64,000 nt of DNA from CAVSCD01 sp963726335 (GCA_963726335.1 CAVSCD010000015.1:1-64000), one strand, 5' to 3'. Counted from the stretch's first letter, positions 21,376-30,927 are shown. Made by a program: numbers and translations. The notes: generated by a model not told the origin, from the letters alone.

Positions 21376-21822
21376 TCAGGCGAGCATTTTCTTGAGGTTC
21401 ATGACGACGCGGCGGGCCGACGGCTCGTCTTTGGTGATCCCCAGGATCGTGTCGTCCCCGCCGATCGTGGCGATGATGCCGGACAGTCCCGTCCGGTCGA
21501 TGGCGCCGGCGACGGTCTGGGCGTTCCCGGGCCGGGTTTTGATGACGATGAGGTTTCCCACCTGGACGATCCTTTCGAGCCCGAGCCGCAGGACGATGTC
21601 GATGTGCTCTTCCCGCTCCTTGACCTTCTGGAGCCGGTAGGAGCCGCCGCCGACCGGAGCCCTGGCGTAGCCCAGTTCTTTGAGGGCCCTGGAGATCGTC
21701 GCCTGCGAAACGTCGACGCCGGCCCGCTTCAGGTTGGCCTGGAGTTCCCTCTGGGTGCGCGCTTCGCCGCTTTCCAGCATCTCGCGGACAAGGCTGAGGC
21801 TGTATTCTTTTCCCTTGCTCAT
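21376..21822 (-). CDS. argR: Arginine repressor
   Basis: 148 residues. The N-terminal winged helix includes SQATISRALKELG; the C-terminal oligomerisation and arginine-binding domain includes ATIGGDDTILGITKD. In the family it is a hexamer that binds ARG boxes when arginine is present. I chose the ATG at 21822 (MSKGKEYSL), which gives standard family length; an upstream in-frame start would add 13 atypical residues. Possible operators lie upstream of itself (21926-21960) and of argG (58142-58175). Confidence 0.92.
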   Translation of the reverse strand: MSKGKEYSLSLVREMLESGEARTQRELQANLKRAGVDVSQATISRALKELGYARAPVGGGSYRLQKVKEREEHIDIVLRLGLERIVQVGNLIVIKTRPGNAQTVAGAIDRTGLSGIIATIGGDDTILGITKDEPSARRVVMNLKKMLA

Positions 21823-21925
21823 GGCCAGTATCTTATGACAATCGGCCGGCCGGGGCAACACCTTTTGAAAACCAAGCTATTTGCCGGACGCACCGCCGGT
21901 CCAAGCCGTCAGGCCGTGCCGGCAA

Positions 21926-21960
21926 AGAATAAAGTTGCATTATTAATGAAACGACATGCA
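21926..21960 (-). promoter_or_regulatory. ARG-box-like operator pair upstream of argR
   Basis: Two 14-bp sites start 21 bp apart. Read on the plus strand they are AGAATAAAGTTGCA (21926-21939) and TGAAACGACATGCA (21947-21960); on the argR strand, TGCATGTCGTTTCA and TGCAACTTTATTCT. They approximate TGAAT-N4-ATTCA with one or two mismatches per half. ATAAAGTTGCA recurs in the argG operator at 58145-58155. Located 104-138 bp before the argR start, suggesting autoregulation. Confidence 0.5.
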
Positions 21961-21980
21961 TAACCCGGGGGGCCGGGCCA

Positions 21981-22009
21981 TTGACTCCGCATCGGCTGTG
22001 TGCTATAGG
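21981..22009 (+). promoter_or_regulatory. Promoter of asd-aspartokinase operon
   Basis: TTGACT at 21981-21986, a 17-bp spacer, TATAGG at 22004-22009. It leaves a leader of about 145 nt before asd. Confidence 0.5.
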
Positions 22010-22022
22010 ATATGCGAGAAAA

Positions 22023-22130
22023 ATGAAGAACTTCCTCTGCTGTTTGATAATGTGAAACCCGAATAGGCCGGCCCGCCGGGGCCGGATATTCGGGAAGCTC
22101 ATCAAGCCCCCGAGCTGGGCTGTTTTCGTT
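22023..22130 (+). promoter_or_regulatory. Structured leader of asd with mini-ORF and terminator-like stem
   Basis: A ten-codon frame (22023-22055) encodes MKNFLCCLIM. A strong stem follows (CCCGAATA 22058-22065 with TATTCGGG 22087-22094, enclosing CCGGCCC/GGGCCGG). Then comes AGCCC-N7-GGGCT (22105-22121) followed by GTTTTCGTT, which looks like a weak intrinsic terminator. An alternative pairing AGCTC (22096-22100) with GAGCT (22112-22116) would disrupt that stem. The layout suggests attenuation; the controlling amino acid is not clear. Confidence 0.35.
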
Positions 22131-22159
22131 CACCAAAATGATCACGCCGGAGGTGGATT

Positions 22160-23224
22160 ATGAATAAAATCAGAGTCGCCGTCATGGGCTGCACCGGACT
22201 GGTCGGGCAGCAATTCGTCCGGTTGCTGGACGGGCATCCGGAATTCGAGCTGGTCGCGCTGTCGGCGTCGAGCCGGTCGGCTGGCCGGCCGTACGCGGAG
22301 GTCGTGGCCTGGAGCGCGGGCGGGGAGCTGCCCGAAGCCTTCGGGAGGCTCGTCGTCCGCGAAACGAACCTCGAAGCGGTGCTCGCCGCCGAGCCGCGGA
22401 TCGTCTTCAGCGCCCTGCCCGCCGGCCTGGCCGGGCCGATCGAGAGCGGGCTCAGGGAGAGCGGCGTCCGGGTCTTCACGAACGCCGGCGCGCACCGGAT
22501 GGACGCCGATGTCCCCGTCGTCATCCCCGAGATCAATCCGGGACACCTCGACCTTGCCCGGCGGCAACTGGCGGGCGGGAGAGGGTTCATCGTCGCCAAC
22601 TCCAATTGCTCGACCTCGGGCCTCGTCCTGGCCCTCAAGCCCCTCGAGCGGTTCGGGATCAGGGAGGTCGTGGTCACGACCTTTCAGTCGATCTCCGGGG
22701 CTGGCCGGCGGGGCCTGGCCGCCATGGACATCGCCGGGAACGTCATCCCGTTCATCCGGCAAGAGGAAGAGAAGATGGCCCGGGAGTCGAAGAAGATCCT
22801 GGGCGGGATCGACGGGCAGGGCCTGATCCCCGCGCCCTTCGAGGCGCGGGTCACCTGCTGTCGCGTGCCGGTCCGGGAGGGGCACTTGATGAGCGTTGTC
22901 ATCGGGTTCGAGCGCGAGGTGAGCGCGGCGGCCGCGACGGAGGCCCTGGCGTCTTTCCGGGGCGTCCCTCAGGAGCTGGGGCTGCCCACGGCCCCGGAGC
23001 GTCCGGTCATCGTCAGAATGGAAGAGGACCGGCCCCAGCCGGCGCTCGATGTCTGGGCCGGGAGCCCCGCCCGGGCGCGGGGGATGGCCGTCACCGTCGG
23101 CCGGGTCCGGGCCCAGGCCGGCGCCATCGGCCTGGTCGCCCTGGTCCACAACACGGTCCGCGGCGCGGCCGGGACCTGTGTCTTGGCCGCGGAGCTCGCG
23201 GTCAGGGAAAAGCTCGGGGTCTGA
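22160..23224 (+). CDS. asd: Aspartate-semialdehyde dehydrogenase
   Basis: 354 residues. Reduces aspartyl phosphate to the semialdehyde, the shared precursor of lysine, threonine and methionine. The nucleotide loop is GCTGLVGQQ near the N-terminus; the catalytic cysteine is in NSNCSTSG; HLMSVVIGF follows in the C-terminal domain. The NSNCST form and length place it in the archaeal/fungal-like branch. RBS GGAGG before ATG 22160. Followed after 25 nt by the kinase that makes its substrate, so the pair forms an operon. Confidence 0.93.
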   Translation: MNKIRVAVMGCTGLVGQQFVRLLDGHPEFELVALSASSRSAGRPYAEVVAWSAGGELPEAFGRLVVRETNLEAVLAAEPRIVFSALPAGLAGPIESGLRESGVRVFTNAGAHRMDADVPVVIPEINPGHLDLARRQLAGGRGFIVANSNCSTSGLVLALKPLERFGIREVVVTTFQSISGAGRRGLAAMDIAGNVIPFIRQEEEKMARESKKILGGIDGQGLIPAPFEARVTCCRVPVREGHLMSVVIGFEREVSAAAATEALASFRGVPQELGLPTAPERPVIVRMEEDRPQPALDVWAGSPARARGMAVTVGRVRAQAGAIGLVALVHNTVRGAAGTCVLAAELAVREKLGV

Positions 23225-23249
23225 GCCGGCGCGCCGCAGGAGAATGCCA

Positions 23250-24629
23250 ATGATTAAAGTCATGAAATTCGGGGGCGGCTGCTTCCGGGACGCGGACGGC
23301 GTGAGCCGGGCCGCGGACATCGTCGGCGCCGAAGTCCCGGCCCCGGCGGTCGTCGTCTCGGCCGTCTCCGGCGTCACCGACCTCCTCGTCGCCGCCATCG
23401 GCAAGGCGGCCAGGGACGAGGCCGCGATCAAGGGGGCGGTCCAGGAGATCCACGACCTCCACCTGGAGCTGGCCGGCCGGACGATCAAGGACGAACACCG
23501 CTTGAAGGCCCTAGCCCATGGCATCGACGGCCGGCTGAGGAAAGTGGAGCGGCTCCTTCACGGCATCGCCTACACCGGCGAGACCACCCCGGCCGTCCGC
23601 TCCCGCATCCTGAGCTGCGGCGAGCGCCTGGCCGCCCTGCTTTTCGCCGAGGTCCTGGCCGACCGGGGCGTCAAGGCGGCCGCCTTTGAGAGCGAACAGG
23701 TCGGCCTGATCACGGACGACAACCTTGAGAACGCCACGGTCGACTTGAAGCTCTTCAGGAAAAAGTTCGGTCCGCTGGCCCGGTCCCTCGCGCGGAAAAA
23801 GGTCACGCCCGTGATCACCGGGTTCTTCGGGACGACGCCCGACGGCCGGACGGCGACCTTCGGCCGCAACGGAACGGACTACAGCGCCGCGGTCATCGCT
23901 TGGGCGCTCCGGGCCCGGACACTCGAGATCTGGAAGGACGTCGAGGGGTTCATGAGCGCCGACCCGAAGATCGTCAAGGGGGCGACGACGATCGACCGGC
24001 TGTCGTACAGCGAGGCGGCCGAGTTGTCCTACTTCGGGGCCAGGATCCTCCATCCCCGGACCCTCGAGCCGCTGTCAGGACTGGATATCGAGGTCAGGAT
24101 CAAGAACCTGTACGACCCCCAATCTCCGGGCACCGAGATAGCGCCCAACGGCCGGGCCAGCCGGGACGTCATCAAGAGCGTCACCGCCAACACCAAGATC
24201 GCCCTGCTCAGGATCCGGGGCCGGGGCGTGGGCATCAAGCCCGGGATCATCGGCGAGATCGGCCGCCGACTGGGCCGGGACGGGGTCAACATCTTTTCGA
24301 TCATCACCGCCCAGACCTGCATCAACCTGCTCGTCGACAGGAAGGACGCCCGCAAGGGCTATGACTCGCTGAAGGCCATCGCCGGCGGGGTCATCGAAAG
24401 CGTCGACCTCGAAGAGGACGTGGCCCTGATCGCGGCGGTGGGGGAGGGCTTCCTGGCCCGGAAGGGACTGGCCGCCCGGATCTTTTCCGCCGTCTCCCGG
24501 GCCGACATCAACGTCGAGATGATCTCGACCGGGGCCTCCGAAGTGGCCGCCTATTTCATCGTCGACCGCAAGGACACGGAGAAGACCCTGCTGGCGTTGC
24601 ACAAAGAATTCTTCAAGCCGGCAATTTAA
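23250..24629 (+). CDS. Aspartate kinase (monofunctional, with ACT domains)
   Basis: 459 residues. Phosphorylates aspartate, the first step of the aspartate family. The N-terminal KFGGGCF replaces the common KFGGTS/KFGGSS. GRNGTDYSAAVIAWAL, DVEGFMSADPKIV and SYFGARILHPRTLEPL match the amino-acid kinase domain. Two ACT domains follow from about residue 310. The length and insert pattern resemble the kinase part of ThrA/MetL more than short LysC, but no dehydrogenase domain is present. Another in-frame ATG at 23244 is too close to the ribosome site (CAGGAGA). Confidence 0.9.
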   Translation: MIKVMKFGGGCFRDADGVSRAADIVGAEVPAPAVVVSAVSGVTDLLVAAIGKAARDEAAIKGAVQEIHDLHLELAGRTIKDEHRLKALAHGIDGRLRKVERLLHGIAYTGETTPAVRSRILSCGERLAALLFAEVLADRGVKAAAFESEQVGLITDDNLENATVDLKLFRKKFGPLARSLARKKVTPVITGFFGTTPDGRTATFGRNGTDYSAAVIAWALRARTLEIWKDVEGFMSADPKIVKGATTIDRLSYSEAAELSYFGARILHPRTLEPLSGLDIEVRIKNLYDPQSPGTEIAPNGRASRDVIKSVTANTKIALLRIRGRGVGIKPGIIGEIGRRLGRDGVNIFSIITAQTCINLLVDRKDARKGYDSLKAIAGGVIESVDLEEDVALIAAVGEGFLARKGLAARIFSAVSRADINVEMISTGASEVAAYFIVDRKDTEKTLLALHKEFFKPAI

Positions 24630-24687
24630 GCCAAAACCTGGCGAAGATCTGGGATAAACCGGCCTCGAAATTGGTGCCGCGATGGCC

Positions 24688-24743
24688 GGATATCAATTCC
24701 CCATTTAATTCTTGGTTGCCTCGAATTAGGGGAATTGATATCC
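24688..24743. terminator. Large AT-rich inverted repeat between convergent genes
   Basis: A perfect 15-bp repeat, GGATATCAATTCCCC (24688-24702) and GGGGAATTGATATCC (24729-24743), encloses a second perfect stem TAATTC (24706-24711)/GAATTA (24723-24728). It sits between the aspartate kinase and the convergent M55 peptidase gene, so a two-way transcription end is the simplest role. There is no T-run. Confidence 0.5.
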
Positions 24744-24787
24744 AGGTACTGATATATTATCAGATTGCGGTCGCCGAATTTCCGGGA

Positions 24788-25879
24788 TCAGCGGGCGCCC
24801 CAAATACGCGGCTTTGGTTGCGTCGCGCCCGGCGCGCCCGATGAGGCGGCCGGGGCGGACGCATGCGGCAGGTTCAGCCATCGCTCGTGGACCCAATCCT
24901 CGAGGCGCAGCTTCAGGGCGGCGGCGTTAGGCTGTTCGTCGAGGACAGACTGAAGGACCTCCAAATAGGCGACATCCTCCGCGAGTGAAAGGAGACGAAG
25001 GCTCCGGCGGTAGCCCTCTTCAAAATCGCCGGCCCGTATCTGGACTGTCGTGGGGTCGGCTAGAAGTTCCGCCCCCGGCAGGAGCGCCGCGTTCCGCGCC
25101 TGGGCCTCATCCTGGAAGGTCAGCGCAAAACGGTAGGGGCCGGGGTATTCAGGGAGTTGCGCCGAAGCCAGCGCCGCCACCGACTCTCTGGCGGCGGCTT
25201 CGATCCGCCGCGACGCTTCTTCGCGGGGAACACTCTCCGCCGACGCCCGGCCCAGGGCGCGCTTGACGACCGCGCACTTGACCCAGGGCAGGCCGCGCCG
25301 GACTTCGCGCTCGAACTGGTCGTCGCCGCTCACCATGATCAGGGGGATTTTGAACCGGGCGGCCCCCATCGCCAGGATCATGGATTCATTGAAGGGAACG
25401 CCGTTCACCTTGTATTGAATATCTTCATAGGCATAGGTGTGCGAGCTGTACCCGGCCGAGTTCCCGGCGCCGGCGTGCATGGCCACGGCGACGATGGCGT
25501 CAAATGAATGGTCATAGCTGTCCATGTAGATATCGAACCGCCGGTCGCGGGAGATCATTTTGGCGGGCGGAAGGAGCTGATCTTCGAAGACATCCGGTCC
25601 GCCCGTGTTCCCCGACCCGTGGCCGTCCACGACCACGATGTCCTGCACGCCCGCCGCCTTGAGACCGGCGATGGCGGCGTTGACGTCGGCCGTCAGGGAC
25701 TTCCGTCCTTCTTCGTATTCGGCAGAGTATGGGAACTGGACATTCTTATAGCTTACCGCGCCAGTCACCCCTTCCATGTCGTAAAGGACAAGGACCTTCA
25801 GGGGACGCGGTTGAGCTAGGGCAACGGCCGGAAGCCAGACGGCGGCCAGCAGCACGGCTGAAAGAATCTTTGATCTCAT
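24788..25879 (-). CDS. Secreted M55-family (DppA-like) aminopeptidase
   Basis: 363 residues. A clear signal peptide (LLAAVWLPAVALAQ) means export to the periplasm or outside. Zinc-site motifs of M55 are present: YDMEGVTG, VVDGHGSGN, MHAGAG. Founding member DppA of Bacillus is a D-aminopeptidase; here a role in degrading peptides with D-residues or cell-wall peptides is inferred. The C-terminal 30 residues are Pro/Ala-rich and of no known fold. Starts at 25879 behind GGGAGGCG. The palindrome CCCCGCTCGAGCGGGG lies 24 bp upstream. Confidence 0.85.
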   Translation of the reverse strand: MRSKILSAVLLAAVWLPAVALAQPRPLKVLVLYDMEGVTGAVSYKNVQFPYSAEYEEGRKSLTADVNAAIAGLKAAGVQDIVVVDGHGSGNTGGPDVFEDQLLPPAKMISRDRRFDIYMDSYDHSFDAIVAVAMHAGAGNSAGYSSHTYAYEDIQYKVNGVPFNESMILAMGAARFKIPLIMVSGDDQFEREVRRGLPWVKCAVVKRALGRASAESVPREEASRRIEAAARESVAALASAQLPEYPGPYRFALTFQDEAQARNAALLPGAELLADPTTVQIRAGDFEEGYRRSLRLLSLAEDVAYLEVLQSVLDEQPNAAALKLRLEDWVHERWLNLPHASAPAASSGAPGATQPKPRIWGAR

Positions 25880-25902
25880 TGACGCCTCCCGCGGAGTTCG
25901 CT

Positions 25903-25918
25903 CCCCGCTCGAGCGGGG
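25903..25918. promoter_or_regulatory. Perfect 16-bp palindrome before the M55 gene
   Basis: CCCCGCTCGAGCGGGG, two-fold symmetric, 24 bp upstream of the M55 start. It may be an operator or a leader stem. Confidence 0.35.
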
Positions 25919-26007
25919 TCGAGAACTACATATCCGAGGGGAGGGCGGGTGTCAAGCGGACAGATAGCGACCTGGCATCTCCATCTCTGTGAAGGCGATG
26001 GGCAAAC

Positions 26008-26108
26008 GGGAGGGTGGCGCGGTGCGGGGACCCCCCGCCAGCCCGGACCGACTGGATTTTTTTGGGGAAGGAGGGAGGACTGACGGGGGATCGCCGTGAC
26101 AGGACCCT
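26008..26108. repeat. Intergenic repeat R2, copy 1
   Basis: Begins with GGGAGGGTGGCGCGG (26008-26022) and ends with CGCCGTGACAGGACCCT (26092-26108). Both ends recur in the same order at 36879-37006; the 17-bp end motif also occurs alone at 32109-32125. The middle is GC-rich and differs. The rest of 25919-26200 holds no gene that I can see. Confidence 0.5.
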
Positions 26109-26200
26109 ATAACCTCATATGTCACGATCACAGAGATGGCAGATGCATCAGAGGGAGCACTTGTCCTGCGATTCAGGACAGTGAAGCATCCGCGGGCGAT

Positions 26201-26527
26201 TCAGGCGCTCTTTTCTTCCCTCTTGATCCCTTCCTGATGGGCGAACCGGATCTTGTCGTATCCCTCTTTGAGCTCGGCGAGGAGCTGCTCGGACTCCGTC
26301 TTGGTGATCTTCTTGGTCTCGGTAAAGGCGTTGACGACGGACTGGACGATCTGGTTATAGGCTTCCGAGCTGACCTCTTTCAGGCAGGACAGCTCTTCCG
26401 TGATCCGGTCGGTGATATCCCCGTAGGTTTTCTTGATCTCGTCGCGGGTCTCCTTGCCGGCCCTCGGCGCGAGCAGTATCCCGGCCAGTGCCCCGAACAG
26501 CACTCCTTTAAGGAATCTAAGTTTCAT
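26201..26527 (-). CDS. YtxH-domain small membrane protein
   Basis: 108 residues. Starts at 26527 behind AAGGAGATG with FLKGVLFGALAGILLAPRAGKETRDEI, the glycine-rich membrane helix and LLAPxxGxETR motif of YtxH proteins, followed by a charged helical tail that may be a coiled coil (DITDRITEELSCLKEVSSEA). YtxH proteins are often linked to envelope stress, but a function is not established. Lies between the GH106-like gene and the M55 gene on the same strand. Confidence 0.8.
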   Translation of the reverse strand: MKLRFLKGVLFGALAGILLAPRAGKETRDEIKKTYGDITDRITEELSCLKEVSSEAYNQIVQSVVNAFTETKKITKTESEQLLAELKEGYDKIRFAHQEGIKREEKSA

Positions 26528-26648
26528 CGGGCCATCTCCTTTTCTTGAGTTCAATATTCTCCGCCTTAAAAAAGTAGCAAGAAATGTGCCAAAAGGTGGA
26601 CTCTCGCGCAAAGGCAGGGGCTGGCCTTGCCGCGGCCGGTCGTTCTTT

Positions 26649-29600
26649 CTACCGGCCGGAAGCCGAAAACAACGGGAGCGGCTCGATCAATAAAGCCGGC
26701 GTGACCCCGATATCACCGTTGAGCATCGCCGGCCGGCAATCGATGACCGTATCCAGGTAGGGCACGATCTTGACCGGGCCCTCGAGCCCGCAGACGTCGA
26801 TATTCTTGAGGATCCGGCGATAGGTGCCGACGGCGCGGCGGTTGGCCTCGGTGTTCGTGACACGGATGGTCAGGCGGTTTTGGCCGGGCCGGACAAGGTC
26901 CGTGATGTCGAACCGGTAAGGCCGCCAGACCGCCGTCCCCGCCGCCTTGCCGTTCACGGCCACCTCGGCCACGGAGCTCACCCGCCCGCAGTCGAGGATC
27001 AGCCTTTTCCCGGCATATGGCTCCGGGACCGTGAATTCCCTCTCATAGACCGCCGTCCCGGAGAAATTGGCCAGCCCGGTCCGGGTCCAGGGCTTGAGCC
27101 GGAACGGCGTGAACCCGGTCACGAACTCGACGGGGGCGGTCAGGCGGTCATCGCGGGCGGCGACCACGGCGAGCACGTTTTTTCCCGCCGTGAGAAACGC
27201 GGAGATATCGACCGGCTCGCCGTCCCGCCCGTCGATATCGAGGCCGTTGAGGAAAGGGTGATACGGCCGCCGCATGACGGGAAGGATGACCGCCGTGCAG
27301 CCCGGCGGCACGGCGAGGCGGTAAACGCGGAAGCCCTCGGGGCGGGCGGGCGGGGCCTCGACATCATAGGGCGCGAAGCCGCCGATGATCCCCGGTATTG
27401 ACTTCCCCGCGGCGTCGGCCACCCGGAAGGTGAACCCGAAAAAGCCGCTGGCCGCGTGCCGGCCGAGCCCGGCCTTGATCAGGACGGAATTCCAGCCGCG
27501 CTTGAGCTCGACGGGGATGCTGTCGGCCCAGTTGTCGTTCATCTCGTACCAGAACGGATGCCGGAGGCGCTCGTAGACCTGTTTCCCGTTGAGCCAGAGG
27601 CGGGCGGCGTTGTCGGCCGCGAGGACGATCCTGGCCGTCCGGGCCTCGGGCGAGTAGATATGGCCCTGGGCGTAGCAGACGATCCAGGATTCGCCCCGGA
27701 TGGGCAGGACCCTGGCGAACTCGACGATGTGGGCCGCGTCGGCGAACGGTCCGCCCGCGGTCGTCGCCCAGATGTTGTAGACACCCTCCTCGTAGCGGGG
27801 AATATCGCCGTAATACCTTTTCCAGGAGACGGGACGTCCCGCCCGCGCCGGCGTACTCGGCGTCGGGGTCGAACCCGGTCTCGGGAGGGAAGGCCCGCGG
27901 CGAAACCCGCGTCGTCCTCGTTCGGGAACGGGCCGATCACGTTCCAGTTCCGGAGCGTGTTCTGGGATTCGGACAGCCAGGCCTCGGGCCAGGCCGAATC
28001 GTCATATTCCGGCTCGAGCCATGGCCGCGGCGCGTCAAGGCATTCGGTGCATCGCTCACCCTGGCGTAGGGAACGGCCAGCCGGTCCGGCTCGGGCCGGA
28101 ACCGCCATTCGCCGTCGAGATCGATCGGCGCGAGACCTCCGGCCAGGGCCGATCCGCTGTACCCATCCTGACCCCCGCCTAGCCTCACCTCTACGCGGCT
28201 CTCCGTCGCCGGGGTGAGGACATGGACGCGGACCGGCTTGTCGCCGCTCGGGTCGGGATCGTCCGGTTCGAGGCTCAGCTCTTCGGCGTTGGTCTCCAGG
28301 AGCCGCAGCGTCTGGGAACGACCGCCGTCCGCTCTTCGCTCGAAGACGATAAAAAAGGCGTCCCACGGGCCGAAGTTCAACCGCACCTCCGTCCCGGGGA
28401 CGTTCCCCACCGGCGGGACGTTTCCGGTGGAGGGGAGAGTCCCCGAAAGGGATAAGTTCGTATACCAGAGGGAAGATCTCTCGCCGGTCAGCGCATCCCA
28501 TTTTTCAGGCTTTCCCTGAGCGGATAAAAATAAACGGTTGGTGCGGGGCCGGTCCGTGTCGTTCACCACCCAGTAGAAGTCGCAGTCCGGCCGACGCCGG
28601 TGCTGGACAAGAAGATCTTCTTCCGGGCCGCCGGTCAACCGGACGTCCTTGGGCAGGACCGCTTCGAGTTGGTCGATGAGCGTCCCGATATCGGCGGCGA
28701 CGAAGACCGCCCGGCCGCCGTTCGTGTTCTCGGAAGTCGTGAATTCGAGCGGCGTCTGCGCCGCGTCCTTTCCGAACAGCACGTCAACCCCTGCGAGGAT
28801 CTCCGGGTCGCCGCCGCCGGCTTCAGGGGAGGAGTCGGGCAGCATTCGGACGGCCAGGACCTGCCCGCCCGCCCGCCAGAACTCGGTGATCTTCCGGAAC
28901 GCGGCCCGCCGGATGGTGGTGAGCGGCGGCAGGATGATCGCCCCGAACCGCTGGTCCCCGATGACAAGCTCGCTCCCTTCGAGCCGCGCCCTCTCGAGGT
29001 AGTGGTCGTCGAGATAGCTGTAATCCCAGCAACGCGCGGTCAGGGCGAGCTGGAGGCGCGTGTTGTAGTCCTCGATCAGGTTGACCGTGCTGTTCCACGG
29101 CCGCAGGCTCATGATGTCCTGGTAGTTCGTCGCGTTGGCGAAGGCCGCGGCCGCGTTCGCCCAGACCGAGGTGATCGGGTAATAGACGGCCAGGTTGACG
29201 ACTCGCCGGCTTTCCCCGTTCATGTAGGATATCCGCCTCACGTAATCCGCGTAATGGCGGAAATACGGCCAGTAAGGCTGGTGAAGCCAGTCCGGCGGGT
29301 AGTTGGCCTTGTCGGGATTATAGTTGACGGCGTGGGGCACGAACAGGTCGACGCCCCAGGTCCCGATGCCGTTCGTCCCCCGCCGCAGCCCCTCCATGTC
29401 GAGATAGGAATCCGTACCCTGCACGCCCTGGTTCTCGCACATGAACCGACGGCCTTCGAAATCGGCGACCGATTGGGTCACCTTGAAGGCGTTCGGCTGG
29501 CGGCCGAAATCGAACAGGGAGTCCACGCCGACCGGGTCCAGGCCGCGCTCGATGGTGAAGAGGTCGCCGTGGAACGCCGCCGCCCAGGCGAGCCTCTCCT

Positions 29601-30643
29601 CCCAGCCGTGACCGGTCCGGCCCAGGCCGAGGGCCTTGACCCGGGACGTGAGGCCGCTCCAGAAGGCCGCGTCGTAGAGCCGGGTGACGACCTCGATATA
29701 GTCGCAGCGGACCTTGATCGTCTCCTTGCCGCCGTCGAAATAGAGGAGGGGAAGTGCCCGCCGCAGGTCGTAGCCTTTCAGCCGGGCGAATTCGTCGAAC
29801 AGCGCCGGCGTCCAGGCGATCTTGTAGCCGTCATCGCCCTCATGGTCGGCGAACGCATAGCGGATCGTCTTTCCGAAATCGCCGCCGAAGCGCTTATAGA
29901 ACTCGTCGTAATAGAGCTCGGTGAACAGCTTCACGGCTTCGGGATTGAGAAGGTCGACGTACCCGCCGTCGAAACCGGTGCCCGGCTGGAGCGAAAAGAT
30001 CGACACAACCCAGGACCCTTCGGGCGCCGACCAGCTCAGCTCCCTGCCGCCGGCGCCGGACGCAATCGACGTCAGGCTCGCCCCGTCGATGCGGTCGTTG
30101 CCCAGCCAGCGCGCGGCGAGCACGGCCTGCACGTCCGGCGGGAGGGCCAGCTTGATGTCTTTCGGTCCCTGGACGAATTCCTCCCGGTGGGCGAGCGTCC
30201 TTTGCCTGAGCTCCGGGCGGCGGGCGATGATCTCGCTCTGGTGGCTGTCGGTCCGCCAGACGTTCCGGACTTCGCCGGACGGCCAGTCGTACTCGTCGAC
30301 GAAATCGAAGCTGAAGCCCAGGCGCCGGGCTTCGGCAACCCCTCCGCCAATGGCCTCCCACCACTCTTCGGATAGATACGGCGTCTCGAGGCCGTCCCGG
30401 GCATGGAGGAAGGCCCCGTAAACATGCTGGTCGACCATCTGCCGGACCTGTTCGGCGACCTTGGCGGGCTCCATCTTTCCGTTCCAGAACCAGAACGGCT
30501 CGGGGGAGTATTTCCGGGGCGGGTCCTGGAAGGCACGGAAGAGCTCGTCCGTCGGCCCGGCCGGCGGTGTTTGTGACCGGCTGAAGGGCGATGGAGCCGG
30601 CGGCGACAAGCAGAAGGAGGATCAGGAAGGCGGGCTTTCTCAT
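26649..30643 (-). CDS. Very large secreted glycosidase, GH106-like (alpha-L-rhamnosidase type; several indels)
   Basis: About 1330 residues once indels near 30580, 28040, 27900 and 27840 are bridged. Start at 30643 (RBS GGAGG) with signal peptide FLILLLLVAAGSIA. Then PEPFWFWNG, GAFLHARDGLETPYLSEEWW and DFVDEYDWPSGE give a GH106-type barrel; FADHEGDDGYKIAWTPALFDEF and GHGWEERLAWAAAFHGD follow. The C-terminal third has jelly-roll and galactose-binding-like segments (WADSIPVELKRGWN, YEREFTVPEPYAGKRLILD, AEVAVNGKAAGTAVWRPYRF). GH106 enzymes remove L-rhamnose from plant or bacterial glycans; substrate here is inferred only. It precedes the YtxH gene on the same strand. Confidence 0.75.
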
Positions 30644-30740
30644 TTTGGGCCTCCTCGGGTCGAATCAACCATACCAATGTTTCCCGTCCCTGTCCATCTT
30701 CCCCCAGGTTGGATGCAACTCCGTAGGTGTGACGCGTTTA

Positions 30741-30875
30741 GCAGGTCCGGATGGGGATGGCGCCCCGAAGACCCCCGTAGCGGAGGGGGGCCCGTCGGCC
30801 TTGGCCGACGGGGGAACCGACGGGACTGGTTCCCGGGGGCCGGGGGGCTAGGGGCGCATCGCCGTCCGGACCTGC
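30741..30875. repeat. Large imperfect inverted repeat with inner hairpins
   Basis: A left arm at 30741-30766 beginning GCAGGTCCGGATGGGGATGG pairs with a right arm at 30851-30875 (GGGGCGCATCGCC then GTCCGGACCTGC), with few mismatches. Inside are a perfect stem CCCGTCGGCC/GGCCGACGGG (30791-30812) and GGAACC/GGTTCC (30814-30832). It lies in the divergent spacer between the GH106-like and VWA genes. It could be a structured RNA or the body of a small mobile element. The rest of 30644-30975 holds only the possible promoter below. Confidence 0.5.
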
Positions 30876-30927
30876 GCAGGCGTGAGGGGCGGAAGGACAT
30901 CATGATAGAAGATGCTTACTCCCGGGT

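Noticed and set aside
22010..22159. Lysine or SAM riboswitch, or T-box, before asd
   Set aside because: The leader is too short and lacks the conserved cores of these classes; a small attenuator fits better.
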